A DNA stretch of 64,000 nt from Adiantum capillus-veneris (GCA_014529385.2 CM043944.1:53123268-53187267); one strand, 5' to 3'. Numbered from the stretch's first letter, positions 36,950-51,147 are shown. The notes: generated from the letters alone by a model not told the origin. Made by a program: numbers and translations.

Positions 36950-37729
36950 CTAGTTTTTTAGGTGTTTACAACCCAATTTTTGTATTTCTGGTCCCTTTTT
37001 CTTTAACCAAGGTATAGAATATAACATGCGATAGCTCAAAATGAGTGTCTTGTCTAGAGAGATGTGTCGTGCTTTACAGCCCCCGATTCGGTTACGTACA
37101 GCCCTCAGAATCCTAAAACTAGTCTTTTCCTAGGTGTGGAGAGGCCAAAGGGTGAGTGTGAAGGGGATGGGGGAGTACTTGAAGAACTTGTCCCACATGT
37201 CCTCATTCCTTCTTGTGGGGGTAGGATATATATATAAGAGTGAGTCTAGTATACATCGTAAGACTGAGGACTGAGGCCTTGGCTTGGGCTTGGATCCTAA
37301 ATTTTTGTGGAACACAGTCACGCCTCATGTTTAAATATTTTCGGTGGTTTTCTTTTTTTCTGGGTGCCATGCACACGGTTTTAGTGGCCTTTTTGGGCCA
37401 CACACACTGTGCACCTTTACCTAATCTCCTAACTAACCTAACCTTATCTCCTCTACAGCTAACTATTCTGCTAACTAAGCTTAACTACTCTGCTAACTAC
37501 TAACTGACAGTGAAGCTACCTACTCTGCTAACTGCTTACTCATTCACTCCTAACACACTAACTACTAATTGTGCAAAATATTATGTGCAAGCATAAATTG
37601 GTAGAAAATAGAGATAATGCAAAAAATAAAAACTTGCAGAAAATAACTTCTTCTTCTTCCTCTTTCTCTTAACACACACACTCACAAAAGAAGCACAAAG
37701 TGCCTCTTGAGCTTAGTGCAGGGTGATTC

Positions 37730-37748
37730 TCCAACAGCGACGCCAAAA
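37730..37748 (-). other. Primer-binding site of gypsy B
   Basis: On the - strand TTGGCGTCGCTGTTGGAGA lies one base after the 5' LTR. It resembles the plant gypsy PBS of the 'TGGCGCCGTTGCCGGGGA' type with several substitutions. Confidence 0.7.
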
Positions 37749-37749
37749 A

Positions 37750-37975
37750 CGTGGGCTTCTACTACACGTATTGAAGCAAGGGACTTGTCTAACAATGTGT
37801 GCAAGCCACAGATGGTTCCAAGTACACAACTAGCCTAAACTAGTAAGCTCAAGATGACAATGGTGTGTCACTCACCGCTCTACGCTTGTTGTCGTGGAGG
37901 ATTCCTTGTCGCGAAGAAGAGGGAGCCACCACTACGCTGCGCTCAAATGCCTTGCACCGTCCTGTCTCCACAATG

Positions 37976-38039
<64 letters not shown>

Positions 38040-38372
38040 CGCTCAAGCACACACACACACACACTAGTACACAAAGGAGACGTAGAAGGACATGGAGCAA
38101 GAGAACTCTTCTTGCATTGCAGAAATGAGAGAATGATGTATTTTAGGTTTAGACTGACTTTTATATGGGCTTGTCCGTTCACATTTGGGCGCCCACACTT
38201 AGCCAATCTTACCCAAACATTATAGGTTCCAGTTTTAGTGTGTCTCTCATCGACGATCACTCTTAACCATTCCTACTTGACCGACAAGCCCGGCCAATAA
38301 CATAATACATTACTAGCGGGTCCGACAAGCATGGCCCATGCCTACATAAAAGGTGGTCGCTTGGTGGTAACA
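37750..38372 (-). repeat. 5' LTR of gypsy B
   Basis: 623 bp with a CT tract at 37978-38036. It is homologous to 24372-25019 along its whole length. On the - strand it opens TGTTACCA, and its + strand right end meets AACAA at 38373. Confidence 0.93.
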
Positions 38373-38377
38373 AACAA

Positions 38378-39190
38378 CCCCAACACAGAGAAGATCACAT
38401 TCAAGAAGTATGATGGTAAGATGGATGCTAGTGTTATTCATTCTTGGTTGCATTAATTTAATGCTTATTTTGTGACAACTAAGAAGACAAGGAACAACAA
38501 GGTTTTGACGGCAGCCATGTACCTTGCCGGTGATGCCATTAATTGGTACCACGCATGGCAAAAGACACAGTTGGCCGTGCACCTAGAGGAAGCCGACGAA
38601 GGCACGCCCCTTTCATTCAATTGGGCAGACTTTCGAGACAAGCTCAAGGTGTAGTTTATGCCACCTCAGTACCTAGCACGATTGAAGGATGATTGGCGCA
38701 GTTTCAAGCAAAATGGTTTGCATTTATCTTTTTCTCTAATCTGGTTTTGCAGCTCGACACCCAATTACAAAAATCCGATGATGAGCACAAGGAGGCTTTC
38801 ATTTTTGGGTTGGAGAACTATATCAAGTTTGATGTCAAAGTCCTCAACCCCATGGATCTCAACAAGGCGGTAGCAATTGCTCTTGTACAGGAGATGAAGC
38901 ACAATAAGGAAAAGCCTAAGGAGAACAAGACTTTCAAAGTACCAAGTTAGACTTCTCAGAGTCTCAGAACGGTAAGTATGGTAAGAATGGTAACTCTTCT
39001 AACCAATCTTCTTCTAGTCTCTCAGAAAAGAACTCACAAAATGAATCTAAGGGTAAAGCTAACACAATTGCTAAACCTAAGCTCACTCCATATGAAAAAG
39101 CAACACAAGGAATTTTAGGAGGATACATCACGTCAGAAGAACAAAGAATTTATTCTAAGGAAGGTCAATGTTATCATTGTCATGTGCATG
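38378..39190 (+). pseudogene. Gypsy A gag, main domain
   Basis: NTEKITFKKYDGKMDA leads into AAMYLAGDAINWYHAWQK and PLSFNWADFRDKLKV, then after a stop MPPQYLARLKDDWRSFKQ, the gypsy gag core. A frameshift near 38710 passes to LDTQLQKSDDEHKEAFIFGL and MDLNKAVAIALVQEMK. A partial knuckle CYHCHVHG near 39170 ends the recognisable part. Confidence 0.85.
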
Positions 39191-39208
39191 GTTAATGAAG
39201 AAAAATAT

Positions 39209-39558
39209 TTAGTGCAATCCCAAATGAAAATTTTTAAGTTTACTCCTTAATTCTAAATTTGAAGTCAAGTAAGCCAACAAACCATAGAGAAATTTAATGT
39301 AAAAACGTTGAAGTCACCTTTAAAAGTTATCATATGTAGAAACATGGTTAATGAGAGAACATGGTTTACAATGGAGGCCAACAAAGATGTGCTCACCTCC
39401 CAAGGCATATGCTTGTGCGAATTGTCTAGATCCTGCAATGTGAGACATCCCTTCTCAGCTATGGTTGGCAGCCAAAAATCATTGATTATCATCGAACACA
39501 ACTTTGAACCTTTCTCTCTACTACCTATGGGAGCAAGATCTTCACGGGAGATTTTTTG

Positions 39559-39633
<75 letters not shown>

Positions 39634-39770
39634 AGTACTCAAAAAAACCTAGGTTTAGTGCAATCCCACTTACAAATTTTGAGATTGATTGCTAAATTTT
39701 ATATTTGAAGGTGACAAAGCCTACAAAATTTAGTGTAAAAATCATTCAATATAGTCAATTTACCTCTAAA
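39209..39770. repeat. Dispersed AT-rich repeat, two copies next to CT tracts
   Basis: Bases 39209-39320 and 39654-39770 share 'tagtgcaatccca' and a 'tttgaag(t/g)...agcc(a/t)acaaa...tttaatgtaaaaa'-like segment. A third, inverted copy lies at about 50640-50770. A (CT)n tract (39564-39630) separates the two. It is perhaps a MITE-like family; no terminal repeats were defined. Confidence 0.6.
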
Positions 39771-39831
39771 ACTCTTCTGTAGGTTTTTCAAGTTTTTGGA
39801 AAAAGTGTTTTCCAAGCATTGACTCCCAATT

Positions 39832-40320
<489 letters not shown>

Positions 40321-41474
40321 TGCCGTGGTACGTGCATAATGTGAAACTAAATTATCTACCTCACTTTCAATGCTTTTTTGTATGTGGGAGCAAGCACATA
40401 GTGTGATATATGCAAAAACAAATGCCACGGTTGCAATTCCGTATATACCTTGTCGGGACAGCGAGGCCCTAAACGTGGCACTATGGCATGTTTTGTCACA
40501 TTAAAAATTGCCTAGTTTTTTTTAGAAATGTAAAAATGTCAAGTGTTTTGACATGGCACGCTCTCTTTGCCTAGAAAGTTCAATGCGGGTGATCTCGGCC
40601 AAAAAATAGCATTTCATGTGCACGCGTAAGAGATGCATCAAGAATTCTTGCCCAGATTTAAAATGAGGTTCAAGACAAAATTTAAGCCAATGGATTTTTT
40701 CATAATTTTAGGGATTTTTCATAGCTAGTTTGGGCATTTTACGGGAAAAAAAGGGCATCTTTGGGCTAAAAATGGCCAAAACAAGGTCATAAAATGGTCA
40801 AAAATTACCCAAAAATGGCTCAAAATATCACATCATTGGTGTCGTGACTATGAGGATGTTAAGTATGAAGCTTGATTTAACCCTTGTAATTTTTTGTTGT
40901 AAAAATGCACATTTGTAAGGCCCCCAATATGAGGAGAAGCCATCGTGCCTAAAGAAAAATCACTCGCCGGAAACAATCATCACTTGCCAAAAACCAAAAT
41001 TTTCACGTCGCCGGAATATTATGGTCGGACAGCGGCCGAAAAGTGGTCGGAAAACGACCGATCGGTTGGCCGGTTGGCCTGTGGCTGGTAGTCAATGGCC
41101 GGTGGCCGGTGGTCGAAAGTCAATGGCCGGTGACCGAATTCAATGGCGGATTTGTCTTCTCAAGGGCGGCCACACATGGGCGGATTGGAGGGTCCCATTT
41201 GGACTTACCTACACAAGGGCGGCTACACATGGCTACCTCTCATGAGAGACGGCATCCTTTTTGGCCTATAAAAGGAGGCCATTTCTACACACATTTCATC
41301 GTGTGAAGTTGATGCAACAAAGTGGGTGTGAGGTGGTGCGAGTGAAGCAAGGCAGGAGCTTAATTAAGAGTATAATCCCTTTGTAACCTACTTCTTCTTT
41401 GAAGTACTAAATCCATTAAGTGGCTGCTTTCCCGTCGATGTAGCCCACATTGGGTGAACCACGTATATTGCGTT

Positions 41475-41523
<49 letters not shown>

Positions 41524-41618
41524 CTACTCTACTCTATAATCTCTTGTGTGTGAAAATTATCTCTCTCCATTAAGAATTCTACTCATTTATCTACTTAGCT
41601 ATGTCATATTTCCTAACA
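40321..41618 (+). repeat. 1.3-kb LTR (5' copy) of the mosaic element
   Basis: Opens TGCCGTGG and ends CCTAACA, two bases before a PBS. It contains a CT tract (41477-41520) and a 'tataaaag' box at about 41267. It is homologous to 45780-46325 in its first ~550 bases. A clustered set of 'ggccggt' units near 41060-41125 is internal to the LTR. Confidence 0.85.
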
Positions 41619-41620
41619 GC

Positions 41621-41632
41621 TTGTATCAGAGC
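41621..41632 (+). other. Primer-binding site (initiator Met tRNA type)
   Basis: TTGTATCAGAGC, one base different from the plant copia PBS TGGTATCAGAGC, directly after the LTR. Confidence 0.85.
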
Positions 41633-41689
41633 AAGGTTTGCTCGTAGCTAAATTATCTCAAGGAAAGGATTCCTTGAATTGAGTGGGAG

Positions 41690-42151
41690 TAATGGCGGAG
41701 GAAGGGAAGCTCAAGATTGAGAATTTCAACGAACGAAAACTATCAAGATTGGAAGATGCAGATTGAAGACTATCTCTACCAGAAGGACCTCTATTTTCCA
41801 CTAGGCGGTCTTGCAAAGAAGCCCGCAACGATGGCAGATGAAGCGTGGATTGTCCTTGGTTGAAGGGCATTGGGAACAATCCGGTTAAGCTTGGCGTCAA
41901 CGGTGGCCTTCAACGTTTCAGAGATAAAGACACGAAGGACTTGATGAAGTCACTTGATGACTTCTACAAGTAACCATCGCCATCCAATAAGGTATTTCTA
42001 ATGAAGCGCTTGTTCTATCTAAAGATGGCAGAGAATGGTTCAATTCCAGAACACCTAAATGACTTTAACACCAACATATGTCAACTTTGATCGGTGAAAA
42101 TAGATTTTGATGATGAAGTGCGAGCTCTCCTTATACTATCGTCTCTACCGG
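41690..42151 (+). pseudogene. Copia gag remnant in the mosaic element
   Basis: In shifting frames this reads MAEEGKLKIENFNE, YQDWKMQIEDYLYQKDLYF, KKPATMADEAW, then KRLFYLKMAENGSIPEHLND and IDFDDEVRALLILSSLPVKW. This is the UBN2-type gag of copia elements ('f.g.NY..W...m...L'). It is cut exactly where the - strand LTR begins at 42152. Confidence 0.8.
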
Positions 42152-42410
42152 TGAAGTGGTCCGGGACGGGCAACAAGAAGAGCAACCTCTAGACACCCTT
42201 CAAGGCTCCCGTGCTGCTCAATGGGGCTGGGGCACAACACAACACAAACCAAAACAACAAACCCACAGCCAAATCCCAACTACACAAGGGGCACCACCTA
42301 GTTTAAGAGCGAACTAGGACGCAAAAGAGGAGAATCGTTAGAGCAACCCACAAACAAGCAAGGAATTTACACTAACCCTAACACCAATGGAACACTCTCA
42401 CACACTAAAA

Positions 42411-42488
<78 letters not shown>

Positions 42489-44400
42489 TGCTCGGGCTGC
42501 TTTGAAGTGTATCATTAATGATCAAGCAAACATAAATATATACATGTAAGAAAGAGAGAGAAGGGGGGAGGGGGTGCTTGTTGCACTAATGCCTTCTTAC
42601 AAATCTGTCATGACCAATCAAAGTGAGATTAGTATTTGTTCAACATAGCCTGAGTAAATTACACCACAACACATCACAAGAAAAAAGCCACCCCAATCAC
42701 TGTCTTAAGGCCAAGGGAGTCCTCTCCACCCTGTCGCCCTCTTACAGCATGTGGGATTTATGGCTAAATTGATAACAATACCCGGAGACAAGCTATCAAG
42801 AACTTAAATAAAACACCAAGACACTTACACATCATTATTGTCCATGACTTCACGTTGGAAGGGAGACAAGGTATCCATGCTTAGTCCAAATTCACCCTCC
42901 TTGATTCAGCAAATGTTGGGCTTACACTAGTAGGAGAAATGATAGATTTCCTACTCTCAATTGAATGATCACTCTCTCTTACAATGGCATAGAGTTCCCT
43001 TGCTAATCACCCCTAATACAACACATACATATGCCTAATGCCAATGAGATTCCACTCAAGAGCTCCTTCTCAAGAGGTTGAGCTTGGCTTCTCAAGCTAT
43101 AGCATAGTGCTCTTTCTTCTCCCCCCCTTTTTTGTGCTAGCTACACCCTCCTTTTATAGCAATTTTGAAGGCTAGGGTTACTCCTCTAACCATGGTTGGG
43201 TTAGATTTTCAGCAATTTATCTAATTTCTTTTGCTTGGAATTATCAAGAAGTTGGTGGGGAAAGAGAGAGGAGAGAAATGGAGGTGATAGGACTTTTCAT
43301 AGTGGGTTAGTGTTAGTAGAGTTAGTATTAATTTACAAATGGAATTGGATATTTACAATGGGAGTATCCATGTAGGATACAAATAAGGAAGAAAAACTCT
43401 TAAGAGGTAAGAAAAGGTGGATTTCTTACAAGGTTGATGCTCCAAGTGTCTTGAGTAGGGCCAATTTTGACGCTTGTTGACGGTCCACTAGCTTTGACGG
43501 TACATTTTTTCTCCACTCTTGACCTTCCTTGAGAGACAAGGTAATTGAAGCTGAGTACTCAACCACCATGATGCTGTCTTTTAAGAGAAGAGGCTGAATT
43601 TTGTGGTTTTTTTGATAGATATGGGTAATTTGGAGGAGGAAAAATGAGACTAGGTGGTCAATTTTGGAATGGAATTGTGTGTGGGAGGTATGAGTTCACC
43701 ATGGTTTCTCTTGTTCTTCAAGGTGGAGGAGAAGGTGAGTAGGGTGCAGAGAGGAGTAGTGAGAGAGGTGGGGATGATGAGTGGAGAAGTGTGTGTGAAA
43801 GAGGAAAATGATAAAGTGGAAGAGAGTGTGGCTGCATAGCATGGCAAAACTGGGGTCCACTAATAAAATCATAGCTCACAGCTCGTAGCTCAAAAAAATA
43901 TGAAAAAATTTGAGGCAAAAGTTCAGCCCACGAGCTACAACTTTTGTTTGTATCACCTTTTCAAATTCGGAGAGCAAGTGAACTTTAAAAATTCAGCAAA
44001 ACCGATCGTTTTTTTTCACTGCACAAGGTCCTTGTGGGGTCCTTCTTTGGATGATTCTTTTGAATACCTCCAAGAGTGAGCCCTCCATAGTGCATGTATG
44101 CATGCCACCTACCCTTGACCTTATTTGGTAGGTCTATAATTGAAGATATTGTTGAGATCATGATATAAGTGAATAGTACAACTAAGAAAATCAAATATTG
44201 AGGGGTATAAAAAATATGTACATGTCAAATATAAATAATATAAGTGGAAAAAATATAAAGGGGTCAAAAGAAATCTCTCTCATTATGAGGCTACCATAAA
44301 AAGATAAATATTTTTGGTGTTCTAATTTTTTAGAAAAAAAACAAAATAGATGTAGGAAGGGAAAAATCACAATAGTGAAAAAATATACACATAAATAAAA
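42152..44400 (-). mobile_element. Second, truncated copy of the 2.59-kb LTR family
   Basis: The reverse complement matches the solo LTR of 10114-12701: its end (CGGACCACTTCA against CGGACCGCCTCA), the 'gcacgggagcctt' segment, the 'gtggaccccag' segment and the 'gggctcactcttgga' segment all occur in order. The opening TGATAGCC part is missing, so the right side is truncated and the end near 44400 is approximate. It carries a (GA)n tract at 42413-42485 and a TATA-like 'ttttatag' at about 43152. Frames at 43650-43847 are not convincing genes. Confidence 0.75.
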
Positions 44401-44404
44401 CTAG

Positions 44405-45718
44405 AAGCCTATGGATACTTTTTGAAAGATGGATACTTGTGGAAGCATCCTAAACAAAGAAATGGGATGCCATTGAGGGTTGTGAATGATGAGGACATCC
44501 AACGGGATCTTATCAAAAAAATTCATGAGAGTCTTTATGCTAGACACAAAGGTGCGTGGGCCACCTTTACTAAAATCAAAGAGAGATATTGGTGGAAAGA
44601 TATGTATAAAGATGTATCTTATTTTATGGAGTCTTGTGAAACCTATAAAATGTATTCAAATTTATGTCATCAATGATAGATTGAACCCTACATACCCATT
44701 GGCTATGCACCATAAGTGGGTAGTAGACTTGGTTACAATGCCATGGGCTTTATGGAAAATGATATACATAGTGTTTGCACGAGAAGACTTAACTAATTAC
44801 ATTGAAGTTCGTGCTTTAAGAACAAAAAGCACAAAAGGGATATGTAAGTTCCTCTTAGATAATGGAATTAGTCGTTATGGCTGTGTTGGAAAATAACAGT
44901 TGGCAGAGGTAAGCTAGATGCCGACAAAGCCAAGGAGTTTTCTCTAGGTTGGGCATTAAACTCGCTTTGACTACTGCATACAATCCTGAAGGAAATGGTA
45001 AACTAGAAAGTGGGCATCCTCCTATCATTAAATCTTTGGCTAAGGCTTGCAAAGGAAAACTGGGAGAGTGGCCTAAGCTATTGCCTTACGCTTATGGGCT
45101 GATCGTACGACTCATAGCTCAGTTACTGGTTACATGCCTTTTGAGTTGATGTATGGTCAAAAACCTATAATGCCAATTGAGGATGTAATTCCCACATGGA
45201 ATGTATTGCCTTGGGAAGATGGGATGAGTAGGGAAGATCTTCTTGCTTTGCACATACAGCAATTACAAAGAAGGCCTCAAGATATTGAGATTGCAGTAGC
45301 ACATTAAAAGATGCAAGGTTGAAGAATAAGGACAAATTGGATAAAAGGCACATGCTTAGACCTAGAGCTATTGAGGAAGGTGATTGGGTGTTGATGTATG
45401 AGATTAGTCTTGATAACCAACATCCAATGATAAGAAAGATTTGAAAGAGGTGGTTTGGTCCTTATGTGGTTAAACATGTACATGGGAATGCCACTTACAC
45501 CTTGCATGAGCTAGATGGCACAAAACTGAAAATTCCCATTGCAGGGAAAAGAATCATGTTGTCCAAAAGAAGAGGTGATACAGATTCCTTTGTTTTACAA
45601 GAAAGTCAAAACGAAAGCTCGGATGAACATGTTTTGAATGAGGATGACGAAAGAGATGATGATGCATTTTCATTGGGAGTGATGACAAAACTGATATGTA
45701 TGTTGACTTAAATGAAGA
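44405..45718 (+). pseudogene. Gypsy-type integrase remnant in the mosaic element
   Basis: The zinc-binding domain is seen in VNDEDIQRDLIKKIHESL, RHKGAWATFTKIKERYWW and CETYKMY (second cysteine altered). The core start is HHKWVVDLVTMP with the first catalytic D. Further on come LALTTAYNPEGNGKLESGH, TGYMPFELMYGQKPIMP, and the C-terminal FGPYVVKHVHGNATYTLHEL. It is followed within about 60 bases by a purine tract and the 3' LTR, so it is the natural 3' end of a gypsy polyprotein. Several frameshifts and stops. Confidence 0.85.
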
Positions 45719-45767
45719 TTGAGCCTGCAAAAGATATGTGTCGCGAATGCCGAAGGATGTGCATTTT

Positions 45768-46325
45768 AGAGAGGGTGGATGCCTTATCGTGGCTCGTGCA
45801 TAATGTGAAACTAAAAATATCTACCTCACTCTCAATGCTTTTGTTATGTGGGATCAAATGCTATGATGTACATAGTGTGATATATTAAAAAACAAATGCC
45901 ATGATTGCAGTTTTGTATATACCTTGTCGAGACAGCGAGGCCTTAGACGTGGCAATATGGCATGTTTTATCACATAAACATATGCATAGTTTGCTTTAGA
46001 AATGTAAAAATGTCAAAGTGTTTCGAAGTGGCATGCTCATTTTGCCTAGAAAGTTCAATGTGGACGATCTCGGCATAAATTAACAGGGTTCATGCGCGAG
46101 CGTAAGAGATGCATCAAGAGTGCTTGCCAAGTGGTAAAATGAGGTTCAAGATGAAATTTACGCTAATGGATTTTTCCATAGTTTTAAGGATTTTTCCTAG
46201 CTCGTTTGGCCATTTTATAGGCAAAAAAGTTTTCGGGCTAAAAATGATCAAAAAATGTCATAAAATGGTTAAAATGATCCAAAATGGCTCAAAATGCCGA
46301 TCACTCACGGTGTTGTGACTATGAG
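45768..46325 (+). repeat. PPT and truncated 3' LTR of the mosaic element
   Basis: AGAGAGGGTGGA (45768-45779) precedes TGCCTTATCG at 45780. Homology to the 40321 LTR continues through 'ccttgtcgagacagcgaggcc' to about 46325, where the LTR is cut off. From 46326 to 46540 nothing is recognised. Confidence 0.8.
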
Positions 46326-46539
46326 AGCTAAAGGAGCATTTTAGAAGATAAAAAAAGGCTACAACAACAAAGGTGCACTCCATAGAGTTAAAAAAAAGGG
46401 AGGCAGGACGACACAAAGGTGTAGTTCATGCAACGCTTAGAAAACTCGACACGTGCAGGGTCTCTCCTTTTGCAAAATAATTAAGCAGCATAAAAATAGT
46501 TTATATGATTGCCAGATACTCACAAAAGAAATAGCTAGT

Positions 46540-47905
46540 CAAAGAGTTTTTGTGGAGAAATAAGATTTCTACTAGCAAACTGTGGCAGTGGGGTAAATGG
46601 GCGGTGATTGCTAAACCAAATCTCAGGGTGGACTTGGCATCCTTGACCCTATCACTCATGACTCAGCTAGCATTATGTGCCAAATTTTTTTACACCTTGC
46701 CAATTTTGAAGAGTGATGGGTAGTGATGACAAGGGAAATGGCAATGGCAATGGTAGCCCCTATGAGGTCTAAAGGAGGTTCATGGTCCAATCTCCACATA
46801 CAAAACACACTTCTCCCCCCTTTTGGAGTAAGGGCTCAAGTAGGAGGTTTTACTGAAAAATTTTATTGAAAAATGTTGTAAAGCATAGATACACTCAAGT
46901 GGAAGGAATAGACAAGATATTGGAAAGGTATTGCCCGGCATTGGTCCCCGTGGGGTCCCATTGTGGAAGGCTTGGGTCTAAATAACCACTGGATTGAAAT
47001 AGTTAGGAATCTTAACAACAAGGGCGTTGTCAACTTGGATTCTCTTTGGGATTATCAAAAAGGATATTGGCGCTCATTTGAACATCTGAAGCTCTACAAC
47101 AACCTATCACTCCAAGAGGAAATCCTCATCAGAAGACTACTTCCAAAAATCTCAAACCTTACCCTTCCTCCCTCCTCCCCACCGCTTGATTGGAAAGCTT
47201 GGAAATGGCCTAGAGAAAGTTTATTTTGCTTGCCCAAGACAAACCAGTTTATGAAAAGATTTGCTCTTCAGAGGTATGGATAGATCATTGCAACAGGGTC
47301 TGGTCCAATAAGGGCTGCAAGCAAATGGAGCCAGCTCTGCCAGGTGGTCGGCAACATCTGGAAGGCCAAATGCGACGAGAAAGATAAAGTGTTCCTTTGG
47401 AGACTACTCTTCGGTTTCAGCGGCACCGGGGACAAGGGTAAAGCAAGAGGTCTTGACGAAGGGATCTGTGTCAGATGCAAGCACCTATTCAGGGGTTGTC
47501 TAGAAATCAGAGCTTTCATGAGATCTATTTGCAAGTGGGTGTACACACAGTTGGGAACTCCCTTCTTTAGACAAGACCTTGCTAGGGGGTCTAGACACAT
47601 CAATTGTATGGATCTTTTGATGGACATATGCATTGTAAGAGCTACTTTGTTGAGAGAAATTTGGAATTCTAGAAATGAACTACTTTTTCAAAAGAAGTGT
47701 GATCCTCTGAACACCAATGTTGTTCTAGAATTTTGTCGGTGGAAGCTATTGTGCAAAAGAAGCTTAAAATGAAGGCTTCGTATGTAGATGTAATAAGGTC
47801 TCTCAACCCCCTTTGACGTATTATTTTCTTCAGAGCCCTCTGCAAAGGATATGCCAGGGTAGTTTGTAACCTTCTGCATTTAATGCAATTCAAGCTCAGC
47901 TGAGC
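46540..47905 (+). pseudogene. LINE (L1-type) 3' remnant with zf-RVT region
   Basis: Starts with VKEFLWRNKISTSKLWQWGK and AVIAKP (the post-RT 'W.kvc.P' motif), frame-broken through 46960. Then HWIEIVRNLNNKGVVNLDSL and WKAWKWPRESLF match the LINE remnant at 7840-8660. The last frame (47344-47772) has KVFLWRLLF and a CVRCKHLF cysteine pair, a reduced zf-RVT domain. It ends with an A-rich 'ttttattgaaaaaataaatag', as expected of a LINE 3' end. Confidence 0.8.
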
Positions 47906-48293
47906 ACTTTTATTGAAAAAATAAATAGCTCCAAAATCGTTACTACATACTCACCTTGTCATGTGTAGACGAAGCAATTTATCGCTCTTACTTTTTTCAT
48001 AACACTAAAGGTCCAAGGATTCTATCGAGGACAAGCAACAATTTTAATGGGCTTGCTAAATGATGATGAAAGGTCAAGCTGATACGTGGGATAGTCCACA
48101 CTACAAAGGACGTACCACATTTGGGATTGTATCACCTAATCTTAGTCTTAGAATCATACGCCTTAAATTTGAAGCCATTTTGGGTGGGCTTAAAACTATG
48201 TCCAAAATTTTGGAGCAAGGTTTCAATGTGAAATCCAATATTTAGTACCAAGGTGTCATTAGAAACCTATTTTCAGGTGGTGCTAAGGTGTCA

Positions 48294-48348
<55 letters not shown>

Positions 48349-48905
48349 GAATGCCAAACCCCGAGCAAGTTTTCAAGAGCAATCCCAAAAATCGAGCAAA
48401 ATAGACGAGAATAACACATATAAAGACATAATCAAGTTTAAGAATAATGAAGATGAAGGAAGATGAGCTAAGAAAGGGGTTAGAAGGTTGAAATTCTCAT
48501 CTTAGAGGATCCGTTGTGATTTTGAAGGAGAAATACATTGGCCTCCTAGGCTCGATGAGAATGTGCTCTGTCCAGTACGATCATAGCCATAGACATGCGA
48601 GACGATGAGAATGTGCTCTGTCCAGTATGATCATAGCCATAGATATGTGAGAGTTTAAACCATGTATAAGTGTTAGCTATTGCACATCCCTCTGCACGTT
48701 GTTCACTTGGATCGCATTTGAGACAACCCATTTGGCACTAAAAACCAAACAACACATTTCATACTACCTTTTGTTAACAAATGTCCTAGATATTATGGTT
48801 GTGCCCTTGTGGGAGAGAAAACGTTATGGAAACTTCTTTTTTAAGACTAAACTATGATTGAAGGTGTGTTTTGCATTGTTAAAAATGCTCCCTTCTTGCC
48901 CCCCC

Positions 48906-48991
<86 letters not shown>

Positions 48992-49087
48992 GTCAACATG
49001 GAGTGCTAGAGAGTTTGCATTTAAGAACAAAAATTTGATTGAACTTGCCTCCTACATTACTCAATATTCTATGTGGCTACTCACTCT

Positions 49088-49132
<45 letters not shown>

Positions 49133-49288
49133 ACTTTCTTCGGAGTGTTCCCCTCACGTTAATTTTCTCTTGCTCTCCTTCTTTGCCTAGGTCACCATTC
49201 TTGTGGTCCATAGTTCAAATATTAATCCTCAATCATAAAAACCAAACTCTATGTAGCACTCCATGCCAATGTGGATGGCTACTAGAGA

Positions 49289-49347
<59 letters not shown>

Positions 49348-49987
49348 ACATAACTTTCTAGAGGAGAAACCTTGCATTTCAATCAAGAAAAATAATAAAC
49401 GTTGGCAGACTAAATAAGCCATGTTCGTTCACATGGACATTCTCCATGAAACATCATAGTTCATTCAACCAAAACATGTTGGGAGAAAGTAGCATCTCCA
49501 CTATACATGAGATATTTTTGCATCTTAGAGAGGAGTACCTCAGAACTTTTACAACGGATACATCTTGCATATCCTTGGGTGTTATATCCTCTTCGTGGGA
49601 GCTATGCCCTCGTGTTTGGGTTGCGATTGTGCATCCCTATGCTGCACTAGCTCTCTCTCTCTTTCTGGCAATGCACAAAGAAAGGTGCTCAAGCTTCCTT
49701 TGCACACTTTGTGTAGCATCGATGCGGTCATCTTTTTTCATTGCAATGATGAGAAACAGCGGCTCTTACCTTGACAATATGACGTCTCATAGAGCCTAGC
49801 CCTCATTTGCAGATGCAAAAGGATATCAGCAAAATGTTTGATTAATGAAACAGCTTATTCGTGTGCTATGAAAGAGCACTATATATCATATAGATCATTG
49901 GAAACTGGTTCTATGGCGCAATAGCTTCCCTTATCGTACAGACCGGGAACGATGATGAAGGAAGCTTTCCATCACCTAGACCTCTCT

Positions 49988-50071
<84 letters not shown>

Positions 50072-51103
50072 CTATAGCAGTGCACGGCGGTGTGCGCTTC
50101 TTAAGAGAATTCACATTTGCATCCTCTGGGATTAGAACAGGCGATAAAGAGAAACACAAAATTTCAATGCTAGACTAGTCAAGTGGCTTACTCTAGGATC
50201 AAGTATTGGACAGAATTCAAAGCACATGGTTGGGAACACAATGGGCACGTCGCATCTGTACAAGCTTCTACCAAGGTTAATTAGTCCCTTCTAGCCTTTA
50301 TATCTATATAGAAGGGAGAATGGTGGTCGTTGTGCCAACTGTGTGGTAGCTTGTTGCTAGGATATTTGTGCCGACTGGGGAGATTGGACAATTCAATCTT
50401 TCAAGGGGTTACAGAGCCAAACTGGATGAAAGCCCTCACTCTTCTTGCTCTCACTCATTTTTGTATGTCTGTAGACTTATTTACAGAGGCCCGCTATTGC
50501 AAAGACCCCATCCTTTGGAATCGATGCACGCCAACGTGCGACCCTAGCCATGACTAGGCTTTTTGGATTCAAAGTTGGAGGAGGAGGAAGGGTGGTTTAG
50601 ATATTGCCTTTGGGATAAATGCATGCCAACGTGTGGCTGCAATTTTTACATGTAAATTTATTAGATTTGAAATTTTTGACACAAAATTACACTAAATCTC
50701 TCTAAGTTTTGTAGGTTTTCTCACCTTCAAATGTATAATTTAGAGGTATATCTCAAAAATTTTAGGTGAGACTATCGGGACATAGGATCTTTTTTTAGCA
50801 CTGGCCCCAAGCCAAAACTAGGCTTCTAGAATTTTGAATTGGCTTGATACACCTTACATGACTCTCTTGTCAGTAGGTTCTTTCAATGTGCTTCAGCAGG
50901 CTTGTTCACACATTAGCTTTTCAAGTCAAGAACATAATGGTTTGAGTCTCTGTAATACTTATTAGATAAAGCAATATATGCCAAGTTTAATGATTATGCT
51001 AGATAGAACTAAATGATTATAACTTTTCAAATGAAGAACAAACTGGAGGAGTCTATGTAATACTTATTCCGGGCGTTTCTCATCGGTGGCATGCACACGC
51101 GCG

Positions 51104-51147
<44 letters not shown>

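Noticed and set aside
43650-43918. Overlapping 61-66 codon frames on both strands in the second LTR copy
   Set aside because: Purine/pyrimidine-biased LTR sequence; no conservation with the first LTR copy at the protein level.
49911-49960. tRNA-like phrase 'ctatggcgcaatagctt'
   Set aside because: Cannot be folded into a cloverleaf with a T-arm; no B box seen.
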